A DNA stretch of 64,000 nucleotides from Treponema sp. UBA4307 (GTDB lineage: Bacteria; Spirochaetota; Spirochaetia; Treponematales; Treponemataceae). Both the position numbers and the translations under genes were made by a program. Of this stretch, positions 52,219-59,680 are shown one piece after another. The stretch's first letter is position 1. Each line of letters opens with the position of its first letter. The DNA is taken from the NCBI GenBank assembly GCA_002394685.1, contig DGUP01000041.1, positions 31,019 through 95,018 on the forward strand, written 5' to 3'. The notes under the pieces are model-generated. The model ran no database searches. It saw nothing but the letters and a program-made list of their open reading frames with translations, and was not told the DNA's origin.

Positions 52219-53799
52219 TCAATTTTTAGGCTTTAATCCCACGTAAGGATGAATATCACAAACATTTGTATACCAGCCTTCCCACTTATCCAGGTCAATC
52301 ATATTTGTGGATGAATAGTAATATATAGGAATTATGACCTGTTCATCTTTCACAAGAATTTCCTCAGCCCGCTGTAGCACAGCATTTCTTTCTTCAGGAT
52401 TCTCAATCGAATAAGATTTCATAATCAAATCATCATATTCCTTACTATTATAACGTCCGTCATTCATCGGGGAACCGCTTACAAACATTTCAAGATAATT
52501 TACAGGATCAGCATAATCCCCTACCCAACCGGCACGGGCAATCTGAAAACTATTACTTTGCCTTAAATTCAAAAAAGAGGACCATTGTATATCCTTGATT
52601 TTTACAACAATACCTAAGTTTTCTTCCCACTGTTCTTTTATAAATTCTGCAATAATCCTGTGATTTTCATTTGTATTGTATATAATAGTAATTTCAGGGA
52701 AGCCCTTACCTTCAGGATATCCGGCTTCTGCAAGAAGCTTTTTGGCTTCTTCCACATTAAAAGGATTTCCTTCAGCAGGGGTATATCCAGGGAAAGAGGG
52801 AACAAAGGAGTCAGTTGCATAATTGTCAAAGCTCTGATAATCATCAACCAGTTTCTGCTTATCAATGGATTGTGCCAGAGCTTTTCTGACACGCTTATCT
52901 TTTAATACAGAATCATTCATATTAAAGATGTAATAGTAATTTGCATTCTCTGGTGCCACCTGATAACTTTTCAAAAGCCGGGCTTCTTTTATTTTATCTG
53001 CAGGAACAAATGTTAGCCAGTCGATTTTGTTTTCCTTAAAAAGATTATAAGAAAGATTGTCATCATCTATAAATAAGAAATTTATTTTTGAAAGAAATAC
53101 CTTTTTCTTATTCCAGTATTTGTCATTCCGGGTTACGGTAATATAATTTTTACCATCAGTCTGCTCTAAAACAAAAGGTCCATTTCCTACAAAGAACTGA
53201 GGTCTTGTCCAGAATTCTCCATATCTTTTCATGACATGCAAAGGTAGAACAGGAAATGAAAAATGAGCAATTAAATTTTCTGCAAAAGGAATTTCACCTG
53301 AAAGCCTTACATCCAGAGTATATGGATCTACAACCTTGAGACCCACATCTTTTTCATCTCCCTGACCATTATTGAAGTCAGCGGCACCTTTTATCAACCA
53401 TGCTGGAATATATGAATATTCTGCAGCAGTAGATGGAGACAGGTAATAGAGCCAGGACTCTACTACAGTTTCAGCGGTTATAGGAGTACCATCACTCCAG
53501 GTTGTCTTACGAAGATGAAATCTGATTATTTCATTTTTTTCACCCCGTCTTTCCCAGCTTTTTGCAAGACCCGGGCGGGGTTTACAGGTTTCAGGATCGT
53601 AAGTAACAAGTCCTTCAAAGAGTGCAAGATAAACTGCATGTTCAGAAGTGCTTGTAATCATGGAAGGATCAATAAAGTTTACTTTTTGACTTAAATTTAC
53701 AAAAAGTTCTGTATTAGAATTTACAGATTTCTTTCCAGCCGCATATGTGCCGAACACACATAATCCAATCATCAAAAGAGAGAGAAGTTTTTTTTTCAT
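52219..53799 (-). CDS. oppA: Oligopeptide-binding protein (SBP family 5)
   Basis: 526-residue solute receptor of the OppA/DppA type. Signal peptide MKKKLLSLLMIGLCVFGTYA with no good lipobox, then family blocks TSTSEHAVYLALFEGLVTYD, FHLRKTTWSDGTPITAETVV, KRVRKALAQSIDKQKLV and GWVGDYADPVNYLEMF. No permease or ATPase genes adjoin it, so it is an orphan receptor for a system encoded elsewhere or acts as a peptide scavenger. The start lies only 22 bp from the end of an inverted-repeat element that fills the whole upstream gap, so its promoter must lie in that element or in azlC. Confidence 0.93.
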   Translation of the reverse strand: MKKKLLSLLMIGLCVFGTYAAGKKSVNSNTELFVNLSQKVNFIDPSMITSTSEHAVYLALFEGLVTYDPETCKPRPGLAKSWERRGEKNEIIRFHLRKTTWSDGTPITAETVVESWLYYLSPSTAAEYSYIPAWLIKGAADFNNGQGDEKDVGLKVVDPYTLDVRLSGEIPFAENLIAHFSFPVLPLHVMKRYGEFWTRPQFFVGNGPFVLEQTDGKNYITVTRNDKYWNKKKVFLSKINFLFIDDDNLSYNLFKENKIDWLTFVPADKIKEARLLKSYQVAPENANYYYIFNMNDSVLKDKRVRKALAQSIDKQKLVDDYQSFDNYATDSFVPSFPGYTPAEGNPFNVEEAKKLLAEAGYPEGKGFPEITIIYNTNENHRIIAEFIKEQWEENLGIVVKIKDIQWSSFLNLRQSNSFQIARAGWVGDYADPVNYLEMFVSGSPMNDGRYNSKEYDDLIMKSYSIENPEERNAVLQRAEEILVKDEQVIIPIYYYSSTNMIDLDKWEGWYTNVCDIHPYVGLKPKN

Positions 53800-53895
53800 A
53801 ATTTTATCCTTTATTATTAAATAGCCCGAATGTCGAGTTTTAAAAACTTAATATTTTACAAAAAACGGCGCGAAGGAGTGAAACGGCTTGCGAAA

Positions 53896-53958
53896 TCACT
53901 CATTTTGTGCTGCCGCGCAAGCGGCAACCGTTTATAATTACAAGCACAAAATGCGTGA
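53896..53958. repeat. Nested hairpin element C
   Basis: Outer stem TCACTCATTTTGTGCT (53896-53911) with AGCACAAAATGCGTGA (53943-53958), 15 of 16 pairs. Inner hairpin GCCGC-GCAA-GCGGC (53912-53925) adjoins the 5' arm. Same order of parts as element B at 35321-35382 but a different outer-stem sequence. Confidence 0.8.
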
Positions 53959-54032
53959 AGCAGGCGAGCGGTGCCTTCACAGCATAGCTGTTCGGTGAAT
54001 CCGTCGTTCCCTAGGTTTCGACAAGACGTTTC

Positions 54033-54054
54033 ACGACTAGGAGTCGTTTTTTTT
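54033..54054 (+). terminator. Terminator-like hairpin inside the element
   Basis: ACGACT-AGG-AGTCGT (54033-54047) followed by T8. It would stop rightward transcription through the element, so a rightward structured RNA could end here. Confidence 0.7.
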
Positions 54055-54103
54055 GATAAATACAATGATTTTCAAAACTCGACATTCGGGCTAAATATAT
54101 TCT

Positions 54104-54418
54104 TTAATGAATTAAAATCAGTTCTACAATAAATGCGGTAAAGCAGCAGGCTGCAGCAACAGGGAGAAGTTTTCCTCCTAAAAGGGAAAGACCTACACCT
54201 ACAATAAGGGCTGCCAGTCCGGCCCATGGAGTCTGGGTGGCATTAATAATCTCAGGGAAAGTCATTACTGCAAGAGCAACATAGGGCACGTAAAATAAAA
54301 ATGAACGGATAAATTTATTTTTAATGGGCTTATTAAAAATTGTAAGAGGCAGCACACGAATTAAATAAGAAACGCCAAAAGCAACCAGAATATAAATCCA
54401 CGTATTTCCACTCATCAT
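54104..54418 (-). CDS. azlD: AzlD-type branched-chain amino-acid transport subunit
   Basis: 104-residue membrane protein with three or four hydrophobic segments; YLIRVLPLTIFNKPIKNKFI and the ending IVGVGLSLLGGKLLP are typical of AzlD. With AzlC it forms an exporter of branched-chain or similar amino acids. GGAGAAT precedes the ATG. Starts 2 nt after azlC on the same strand. Confidence 0.9.
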   Translation of the reverse strand: MMSGNTWIYILVAFGVSYLIRVLPLTIFNKPIKNKFIRSFLFYVPYVALAVMTFPEIINATQTPWAGLAALIVGVGLSLLGGKLLPVAAACCFTAFIVELILIH

Positions 54419-54420
54419 TA

Positions 54421-55200
54421 TTATTCTCCATAGTGCTTTTTATTTGAAGCATCTGCTTTTACAGCGGTAATGTCCGTTCCATCCCCAGCTTCTTTTGATT
54501 CAACCTCATCAGCAACCGGTTTAACAATTGCAAGAACGGCAGAAATTAAAACAGTAAGAATGATTGTTCTTGTTCCACTCGCCAGATCCTTAATCCATGG
54601 AATTTTTGTACAGGCAAAGCTGAGCATAAAACTTGTGATCACGCCAATTGCAATTACAAAGTTCTTTTTTGAAGGAGGAATTATAATGGCAAGGAACATT
54701 CCGTAAAGAGCAACGGACAATGCAGAAACAATTCTCTGAGGCAGATAAGTTCCTGCAATAATTCCTAAGGAAGTACCCAGTGACCAGAGTGGAACGGCTA
54801 CTGCAATGGCCCCATAATTGTATTTAGGATCAATAAATCCGTCCCTTGCAATAGTAATTCCAAAAATCTCGTCAGTTACGGCATAACCTACAAAGAGTCT
54901 GTGAATAAATTTTGTATCAGGAGAAAAACGCTGACTTAGGGAGCAGCTCATTAAAAAATATCTGGCATTCACAACAAGGGTTGCAATAGCCAGAGCCAGG
55001 TAACTGACTTTATCATGGATTTCAGAAAACAGTACGTTTTCACCGGCAGAAGCAACATTCAGCGCAGAAGCAACAAATCCCTGAAGAGGATCCAGACCTG
55101 CTTTTTTTGCAGCAATACCTAAGGAAAAAGCAACTGCGAAATATCCCAGACCAATGGGAATTCCATCCCGCATTCCTTCTAAAAAAACATTTTTCTTCAT
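54421..55200 (-). CDS. azlC: AzlC-type branched-chain amino-acid exporter
   Basis: 259-residue inner-membrane protein with about five to seven hydrophobic segments. GMRDGIPIGLGYFAVAFSLG is the AzlC hallmark, followed by NARYFLMSCSLSQRF and FVGYAVTDEIFGI. I start at ATG 55200, where the family N-terminus begins; an in-frame GTG at 55230 adds ten residues and cannot be excluded. Forms an operon with azlD. Confidence 0.9.
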   Translation of the reverse strand: MKKNVFLEGMRDGIPIGLGYFAVAFSLGIAAKKAGLDPLQGFVASALNVASAGENVLFSEIHDKVSYLALAIATLVVNARYFLMSCSLSQRFSPDTKFIHRLFVGYAVTDEIFGITIARDGFIDPKYNYGAIAVAVPLWSLGTSLGIIAGTYLPQRIVSALSVALYGMFLAIIIPPSKKNFVIAIGVITSFMLSFACTKIPWIKDLASGTRTIILTVLISAVLAIVKPVADEVESKEAGDGTDITAVKADASNKKHYGE

Positions 55201-55263
55201 ATGACCACTCTTTTCACGGGAGTTTAGCACATATTTAATTTACACCCAATACCTTAAAAAAAA

Positions 55264-56766
55264 TTATTTTGAAAAAAATTCAAAGAGCCTTACCAGCAGA
55301 TTTTTTGCCCTTACAAAAGAAGGCCTCTGGGTATACGGATTAAAATAATTTCTGTAAGTTTCCACAATCATTTCATCTTCAGCAGACAAATAATCCTGCC
55401 AGTCGCTTTCCCTGAGCAGACAATATTTTTCATCAAGCTTTACAATCCTTCGCTGGTCAAAATCATCAAGAACATTTTTAAGGGAATTAATATTTACCCC
55501 GTATGTAAGTCTCCATACCTTATCACTTTCAATTTCATATTCAGGAAGATAATTTAGACAGTCCCGGAGATTTTTATAATATGTGTACACGTGATTCAGA
55601 GGCATATGGGCAATGAGCAGAGTATCATCCTCAAGATTTATGTCTTCAATGATCTGACGGTAATAGGCATAAGGAGGATCTTTTTTTTCATTATAAGCCA
55701 CCGGTGAAAAACAAATCCCTGCTGTAAAAATAACTGAAAGAATTCCACTGATAAAATACAGTGTCTTTTTTTCCACTTTAAGGATTTTGTCTGCTGCAAT
55801 AAAGACTGGAATAATTCCAAAAGGAACTGCGCTGAGCAAAATTCTGTATCCCATATCAAGAAGGCTTAAATTCCAGAACGGAAAAAAGAATACCGGTATT
55901 AAAAGCAAAAGTGGATTGTAAGATTTTTTCCGGAACAGTTTTACCAGAAGATAAATTTCGTAAATCCAGCAAAGTATAAAGAAAATAGAAATTTCAATGA
56001 CAATTACCAGCCCTGCTCCCCTCCTCATAGTTTTTGAAAACAAAGGTAAAACAGGACCAAAGGCAAATACTGATGAAAAGCGTTCTTTTTGAGTTACAAA
56101 AATTACAGCAGCAAATATAAGTACAATTCCAAGGACAATCCCCAGAAACTTTACAGGAAGTTTTTTTAATAAAACCGCAGCCGTAAATGCAAGGGCCAGC
56201 ACAGCAGAAATCAAATGACTGAAAACGCAGCAGAAAAACAAAAGCAGTGTAAGTATGATTAAAAATATTTTTTTCCATTTAGCCAGGGATTTTGAAAAAA
56301 AATCGGAATCGGTTAATCGTATAAGAAGTGACCCGTAAAAAAACAAAAAGAAAAGTCCTGTAAGATTATTTATATAATTGACGCTTAAGAGTGCGCAGGA
56401 ATGAAGTGCCCCGGATAAAAGAAAAGCAGCAAAGGCGAGTTCCTTTCTGCAGCCCCAATTATATAGAAAGAAAAATACAGACAGAGACAAAAGCATACCT
56501 GCCAGTGAAGCCCATATTTTACAGCCCAGTACCGCATCTCCTGTAAAAGAAGTAAAAAGGGCACATAAATAATATCCTATTTTAAAGTCTGGATTTTCAA
56601 AACTTCCCCTTTCTGCCATAGACTTCGCCTGCAGAGCATAGTAGTATCCGTCCAGTCCGGCAGGTTCACTGGATTTTAAAAGCATAAAAAATCTTGCAGA
56701 GAAAATTAATCCGCAGAAAAGAATTATTGAAATTATAAATAACAGTCTTGTCTTTTTTAAAGTCAT
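55264..56766 (-). CDS. Polytopic membrane protein, GT-C glycosyltransferase-like
   Basis: 500 residues with about ten to twelve hydrophobic segments. After the first segment it has PAGLDGYYYALQAKSMAERG, where the Asp-Gly-Tyr-Tyr lies like the catalytic loop of GT-C transferases of the PMT/ArnT type, and the last 130 residues form a soluble tail with LADEKYCLL-like strands. This suggests transfer of a lipid-linked sugar outside the membrane, but there is no firm family match. Single gene, AGGGA about 9 nt before the ATG. Confidence 0.65.
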   Translation of the reverse strand: MTLKKTRLLFIISIILFCGLIFSARFFMLLKSSEPAGLDGYYYALQAKSMAERGSFENPDFKIGYYLCALFTSFTGDAVLGCKIWASLAGMLLSLSVFFFLYNWGCRKELAFAAFLLSGALHSCALLSVNYINNLTGLFFLFFYGSLLIRLTDSDFFSKSLAKWKKIFLIILTLLLFFCCVFSHLISAVLALAFTAAVLLKKLPVKFLGIVLGIVLIFAAVIFVTQKERFSSVFAFGPVLPLFSKTMRRGAGLVIVIEISIFFILCWIYEIYLLVKLFRKKSYNPLLLLIPVFFFPFWNLSLLDMGYRILLSAVPFGIIPVFIAADKILKVEKKTLYFISGILSVIFTAGICFSPVAYNEKKDPPYAYYRQIIEDINLEDDTLLIAHMPLNHVYTYYKNLRDCLNYLPEYEIESDKVWRLTYGVNINSLKNVLDDFDQRRIVKLDEKYCLLRESDWQDYLSAEDEMIVETYRNYFNPYTQRPSFVRAKNLLVRLFEFFSK

Positions 56767-56863
56767 ATTTTTTTCCCTGAAACATTATTGCAGGAGTAAA
56801 AGTATTATACAAGAGTAATATGGAGCCTTTCATGGGATAAAAAATGTCTTAAGGAAAAAGAAC

Positions 56864-56892
56864 TTGAACACTTTTAAACTGTTTTGTATTCT
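56864..56892 (+). promoter_or_regulatory. Promoter of discoidin-like gene, predicts leaderless mRNA
   Basis: TTGAAC (56864-56869), spacer 17, TATTCT (56887-56892), then 6 nt to ATG 56899. No Shine-Dalgarno. Confidence 0.7.
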
Positions 56893-56898
56893 GATTTT

Positions 56899-58014
56899 AT
56901 GAAAAGAATAATTATTGCATTATTAACAATTTGTTTAGCATTACCTGTTACAGCTCAGGAAAACTGGTTTATGGCTCAGACAGATTCAGCTTCTGTTCAG
57001 TCTGTAAATGCAACAAGCGAACTGGTAGAAGCTCAGTTTGAAGGCAAATACTTATATCCTCCAATCAACATTCTGGACGGAGACTTTTCTACTACCTGGT
57101 GTGAAGCTCAGGAGAATGGTCCTGGAATTGGAGAATCAATTACTATTGAATTAAGTCAGGCTGTTTCTTTCGATGAAATTCAAATTGTAAATGGATTTGC
57201 AACAAAGGATTATTACAAGAAGAATAACCGTGTAAAAACAATTCTCCTTACTCAGGTTGCAGACAAGCACTATCAGCAGAAAGAATATACACTTCAGGAC
57301 AACAAGGCTGACTGGCAGTCAATTAAGTTCTCTCTTCCTCAGACAGCCCAGACAATCACTATTAAAATCACTTCAGTTTATAAAGGCTCAAAATACGATG
57401 ACACTTGTATCAGTGATTTCCGCCTTCTTTATAAGGGTAAGGTAATTCCTTTTCAAAATGTAAGCAAAATCAAAGCTGTGCAGGAAGAAAATTCAAAGTA
57501 TCTTCTCACATCAAGTGCAAAAACTTTTGAACAGGATTTCATGGTCCTCTTTGACAAGTACGGAAAGAAGGACAACTATAACAGACTTTATTTTTATCTT
57601 GCAGCAGAAGACGGCAGTTTTTTTGAAGTAAAAAAACTGGCTCAGGATGAAATAACCCTTAGAACATACAAAAAACGTTGTCTCATAACAAACCCAAAAA
57701 ACTATGATGCAGTTCTTTCTGAAGTAAAAAAAGCTATGCCTGATCTGGCAGAATCTCTTTCAAACAGAGCAACCCACTACAGCCTTAATAAAGATTCTGC
57801 AACTCATGTTATGTTTGGAACAGGTGGATATACTCCAAATTATGGCGTAGTTGAATATTATCTGGAAAACTGCCGCATCATAAAAAAAGAATGGATTGAC
57901 TATGTAGAAACTACAACAATTCAGATTATAAAACTTGACGGAAAAAATATGTACATTAACGGTGTAAAATACGAAATTGTTAATCCGGATGAAGTTTACG
58001 AATTGATTAAATAG
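56899..58014 (+). CDS. Secreted protein with discoidin/NADase-type glycan-binding domain
   Basis: 371 residues. Signal peptide MKRIIIALLTICLALPVTAQ. Residues 35-175 look like a discoidin-type beta-sandwich as found beside bacterial NADases: YPPINILDGDFSTTWCEAQE, ITIELSQAVSFDEIQIVNG and TCISDFRLLYKG. The C-terminal half is unrecognised (AEDGSFFEVKKL, YGVVEYYLENCRIIKKEW). Probably binds carbohydrate in the periplasm or at the surface. ATG 56899 is fixed by the signal peptide; a TTG at 56884 lies inside the promoter. Followed by a terminator. Confidence 0.75.
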   Translation: MKRIIIALLTICLALPVTAQENWFMAQTDSASVQSVNATSELVEAQFEGKYLYPPINILDGDFSTTWCEAQENGPGIGESITIELSQAVSFDEIQIVNGFATKDYYKKNNRVKTILLTQVADKHYQQKEYTLQDNKADWQSIKFSLPQTAQTITIKITSVYKGSKYDDTCISDFRLLYKGKVIPFQNVSKIKAVQEENSKYLLTSSAKTFEQDFMVLFDKYGKKDNYNRLYFYLAAEDGSFFEVKKLAQDEITLRTYKKRCLITNPKNYDAVLSEVKKAMPDLAESLSNRATHYSLNKDSATHVMFGTGGYTPNYGVVEYYLENCRIIKKEWIDYVETTTIQIIKLDGKNMYINGVKYEIVNPDEVYELIK

Positions 58015-58036
58015 GTATAATCCAGAACAAGATTTT

Positions 58037-58083
58037 GGGAATCCGGAAAGACTTCATTTTTCCAGATTCCCTTATATTTTTTT
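58037..58083 (+). terminator. Intrinsic terminator of discoidin-like gene
   Basis: GGGAATC (58037-58043) pairs with GATTCCC (58065-58071); inner GGAAA/TTTCC extends the stem past one mismatch; T-rich tail follows. Confidence 0.85.
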
Positions 58084-58098
58084 AAGGCAAAGTTTTTC

Positions 58099-58962
58099 AT
58101 GTACCGCTATATTCCACCAAAAAAACGTTCCCGGCTCAGAGTAGCACTGGGTTCTCTTTACTACCGCCAGTTGAGACGATTATTCTGGCTTAAACATTCA
58201 AAACATTTTTCTAAAAATCTAAAAGACATATCTCAAATTGATAAAGATTTTCCCTGCACAGTTTTCCAGGACAAAAGTCCAATCTACAGAAATCTTAGTC
58301 AGGATGACATTAAGCTCCAGGATGGAAAAGCTGCAAATCTTTCCATCGCTGTGAAAAAAGTAAATGGAGCACTGCTTTTACCGGGACAGATTTTTTCTTA
58401 CTGGAAACTGATTGGAAATCCTTCAAAAAGAAAAGGCTACAAAAAAGGAATGATGCTGGTAAACGGAAGACCTGTTGCTGCTACCGGGGGAGGCCTGTGT
58501 GCCCTTTCCAATTTGATTTACTGGACAGCCCTTCACACACCTCTTTCAATCCGGGAACGTTACCGCCACAGCTACGACGTTTTTCCTGATTCAAACAGAA
58601 TCCGTCCTTTTGGCAGCGGAGCCACCTGTGTTTATAATTACAGGGATTTGATGATTCAAAACGAAACAAAGGACACTTACGTTTTAAAAGCTTACATAAA
58701 GGATAAAACTCTTTATGCAGAATGGAAAACTATAAATCCTCCCCGGGAAAGATATGAAGTTTATCAGAAAGAACACTGGATTACTTCAGAGGGCCGGGGC
58801 ATTTATCTCAGGCACAATACTCTTTACCGAAAGACCTTTGCCATAGGAACTGATGAAAAAAAAGAAGAATTAATTTCGGACACTAAGATTACAGAAAATC
58901 ATGCCATAATGATGTATGAACCACTTTTGCCGGAAGGAAATTCAAATCAGCAGGAAGAATAA
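58099..58962 (+). CDS. VanW-family protein
   Basis: 287 residues. The VanW core is GAGLLLPGQ-like LLLPGQIFSYWKLIG, GYKKGMMLVNGRPVAATGGG, LCALSNLIYWTALHTPL and RHSYDVFPDSNRIRPFGSGA. The basic N-terminus (YRYIPPKKRSRLRVALGS) lacks a signal peptide, so it is probably cytosolic, as in the short VanW class. Function of VanW is not established; it occurs in some vancomycin-resistance clusters as an accessory. Its 3' end overlaps that of the convergent methyltransferase gene by 16 bp. Confidence 0.9.
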   Translation: MYRYIPPKKRSRLRVALGSLYYRQLRRLFWLKHSKHFSKNLKDISQIDKDFPCTVFQDKSPIYRNLSQDDIKLQDGKAANLSIAVKKVNGALLLPGQIFSYWKLIGNPSKRKGYKKGMMLVNGRPVAATGGGLCALSNLIYWTALHTPLSIRERYRHSYDVFPDSNRIRPFGSGATCVYNYRDLMIQNETKDTYVLKAYIKDKTLYAEWKTINPPRERYEVYQKEHWITSEGRGIYLRHNTLYRKTFAIGTDEKKEELISDTKITENHAIMMYEPLLPEGNSNQQEE

Positions 58963-59678
58963 ATCTTTTGTACTTCCTCTGAATAAACACCTGTCCTGTC
59001 ATAAACTGTAAGGGCAGGAAGAACAGTCATTCCCTTTAAAGCAGATTTTTTTCCGTGAACAAGAACCATTGTTGCATCTTTATTTTCTGAAGGATAAACA
59101 AGACGAATTTCTTTTACAGTAATATGAGTTTTTTCACATGCAGAAAAAATATCATCAAGACGATTTGCCCTGTGAATCATGTAAAAGTCACCGCTGCTGT
59201 TTAAGAGAGCATCTGAAGTTAAAAGTACATCCTCAAGATTACAACATATTTCATGCCGGGCAATGGCAAGTCCTTCCTTTTCATTTTTTGGAATCTGTCC
59301 GGTCATATAAGGAGGATTTACTGTAACACAGTTAAAAGTATTTTTTTCAAAAAAGTTAAGACAGTTTTTTAAATCACCATTATAAACTGATATTGTATTT
59401 TTAAGAGAATTTAATTCTACTGAAATGTCGGCCAGCTGAGAAAGTTCCTTTTGAATTTCAAGAGTTGAAATTTTTATGGAAGGATATTTTGCCGCCATTA
59501 AAAAAGCAACTGCTCCATTACCACTGCACAAATCCACACACCTGCTGTTTTTTTTACAGCGGGCAAAATCCGCCAGCAGGACCGCATCTATTCCATAACA
59601 GAAATTATTAGGATTCTGAACCAGCTTAACGTGTCCCCAGGGCAATTCATCAACAGAAAAATTATTTGGAAGATTCAT
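58947..59678 (-). CDS. tRNA1(Val) (adenine-N6)-methyltransferase-like
   Basis: 243-residue class I SAM methyltransferase. SAM loop VDLCSGNGAVAFLMAAKYP, the acidic strand ISTLEIQKEL and the catalytic N6-adenine motif VNPPYM fit the TrmN6/YfiC family, which modifies A37 of tRNA1(Val). KNPNNFCYGIDAVLLADFA is the N-terminal family block. Starts 2 nt after the SPOR-domain gene. The target base is inferred from the family. Confidence 0.88.
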   Translation of the reverse strand: MNLPNNFSVDELPWGHVKLVQNPNNFCYGIDAVLLADFARCKKNSRCVDLCSGNGAVAFLMAAKYPSIKISTLEIQKELSQLADISVELNSLKNTISVYNGDLKNCLNFFEKNTFNCVTVNPPYMTGQIPKNEKEGLAIARHEICCNLEDVLLTSDALLNSSGDFYMIHRANRLDDIFSACEKTHITVKEIRLVYPSENKDATMVLVHGKKSALKGMTVLPALTVYDRTGVYSEEVQKIYSSC

Positions 59679-59680
59679 TT

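Larger units (their letters stand above)
53822..54093. mobile_element. 272-bp MITE-like element with 20-bp perfect terminal inverted repeats
   Basis: Left end TAGCCCGAATGTCGAGTTTT (53822-53841) is the exact reverse complement of the right end (54074-54093). Both ends finish in TA, fitting a TA target duplication of the Tc1/mariner or IS630 kind. No reading frame of note. Inside are nested hairpin C, a GC-rich block and a terminator-like hairpin. It occupies nearly the whole gap between azlD and oppA. Confidence 0.8.
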
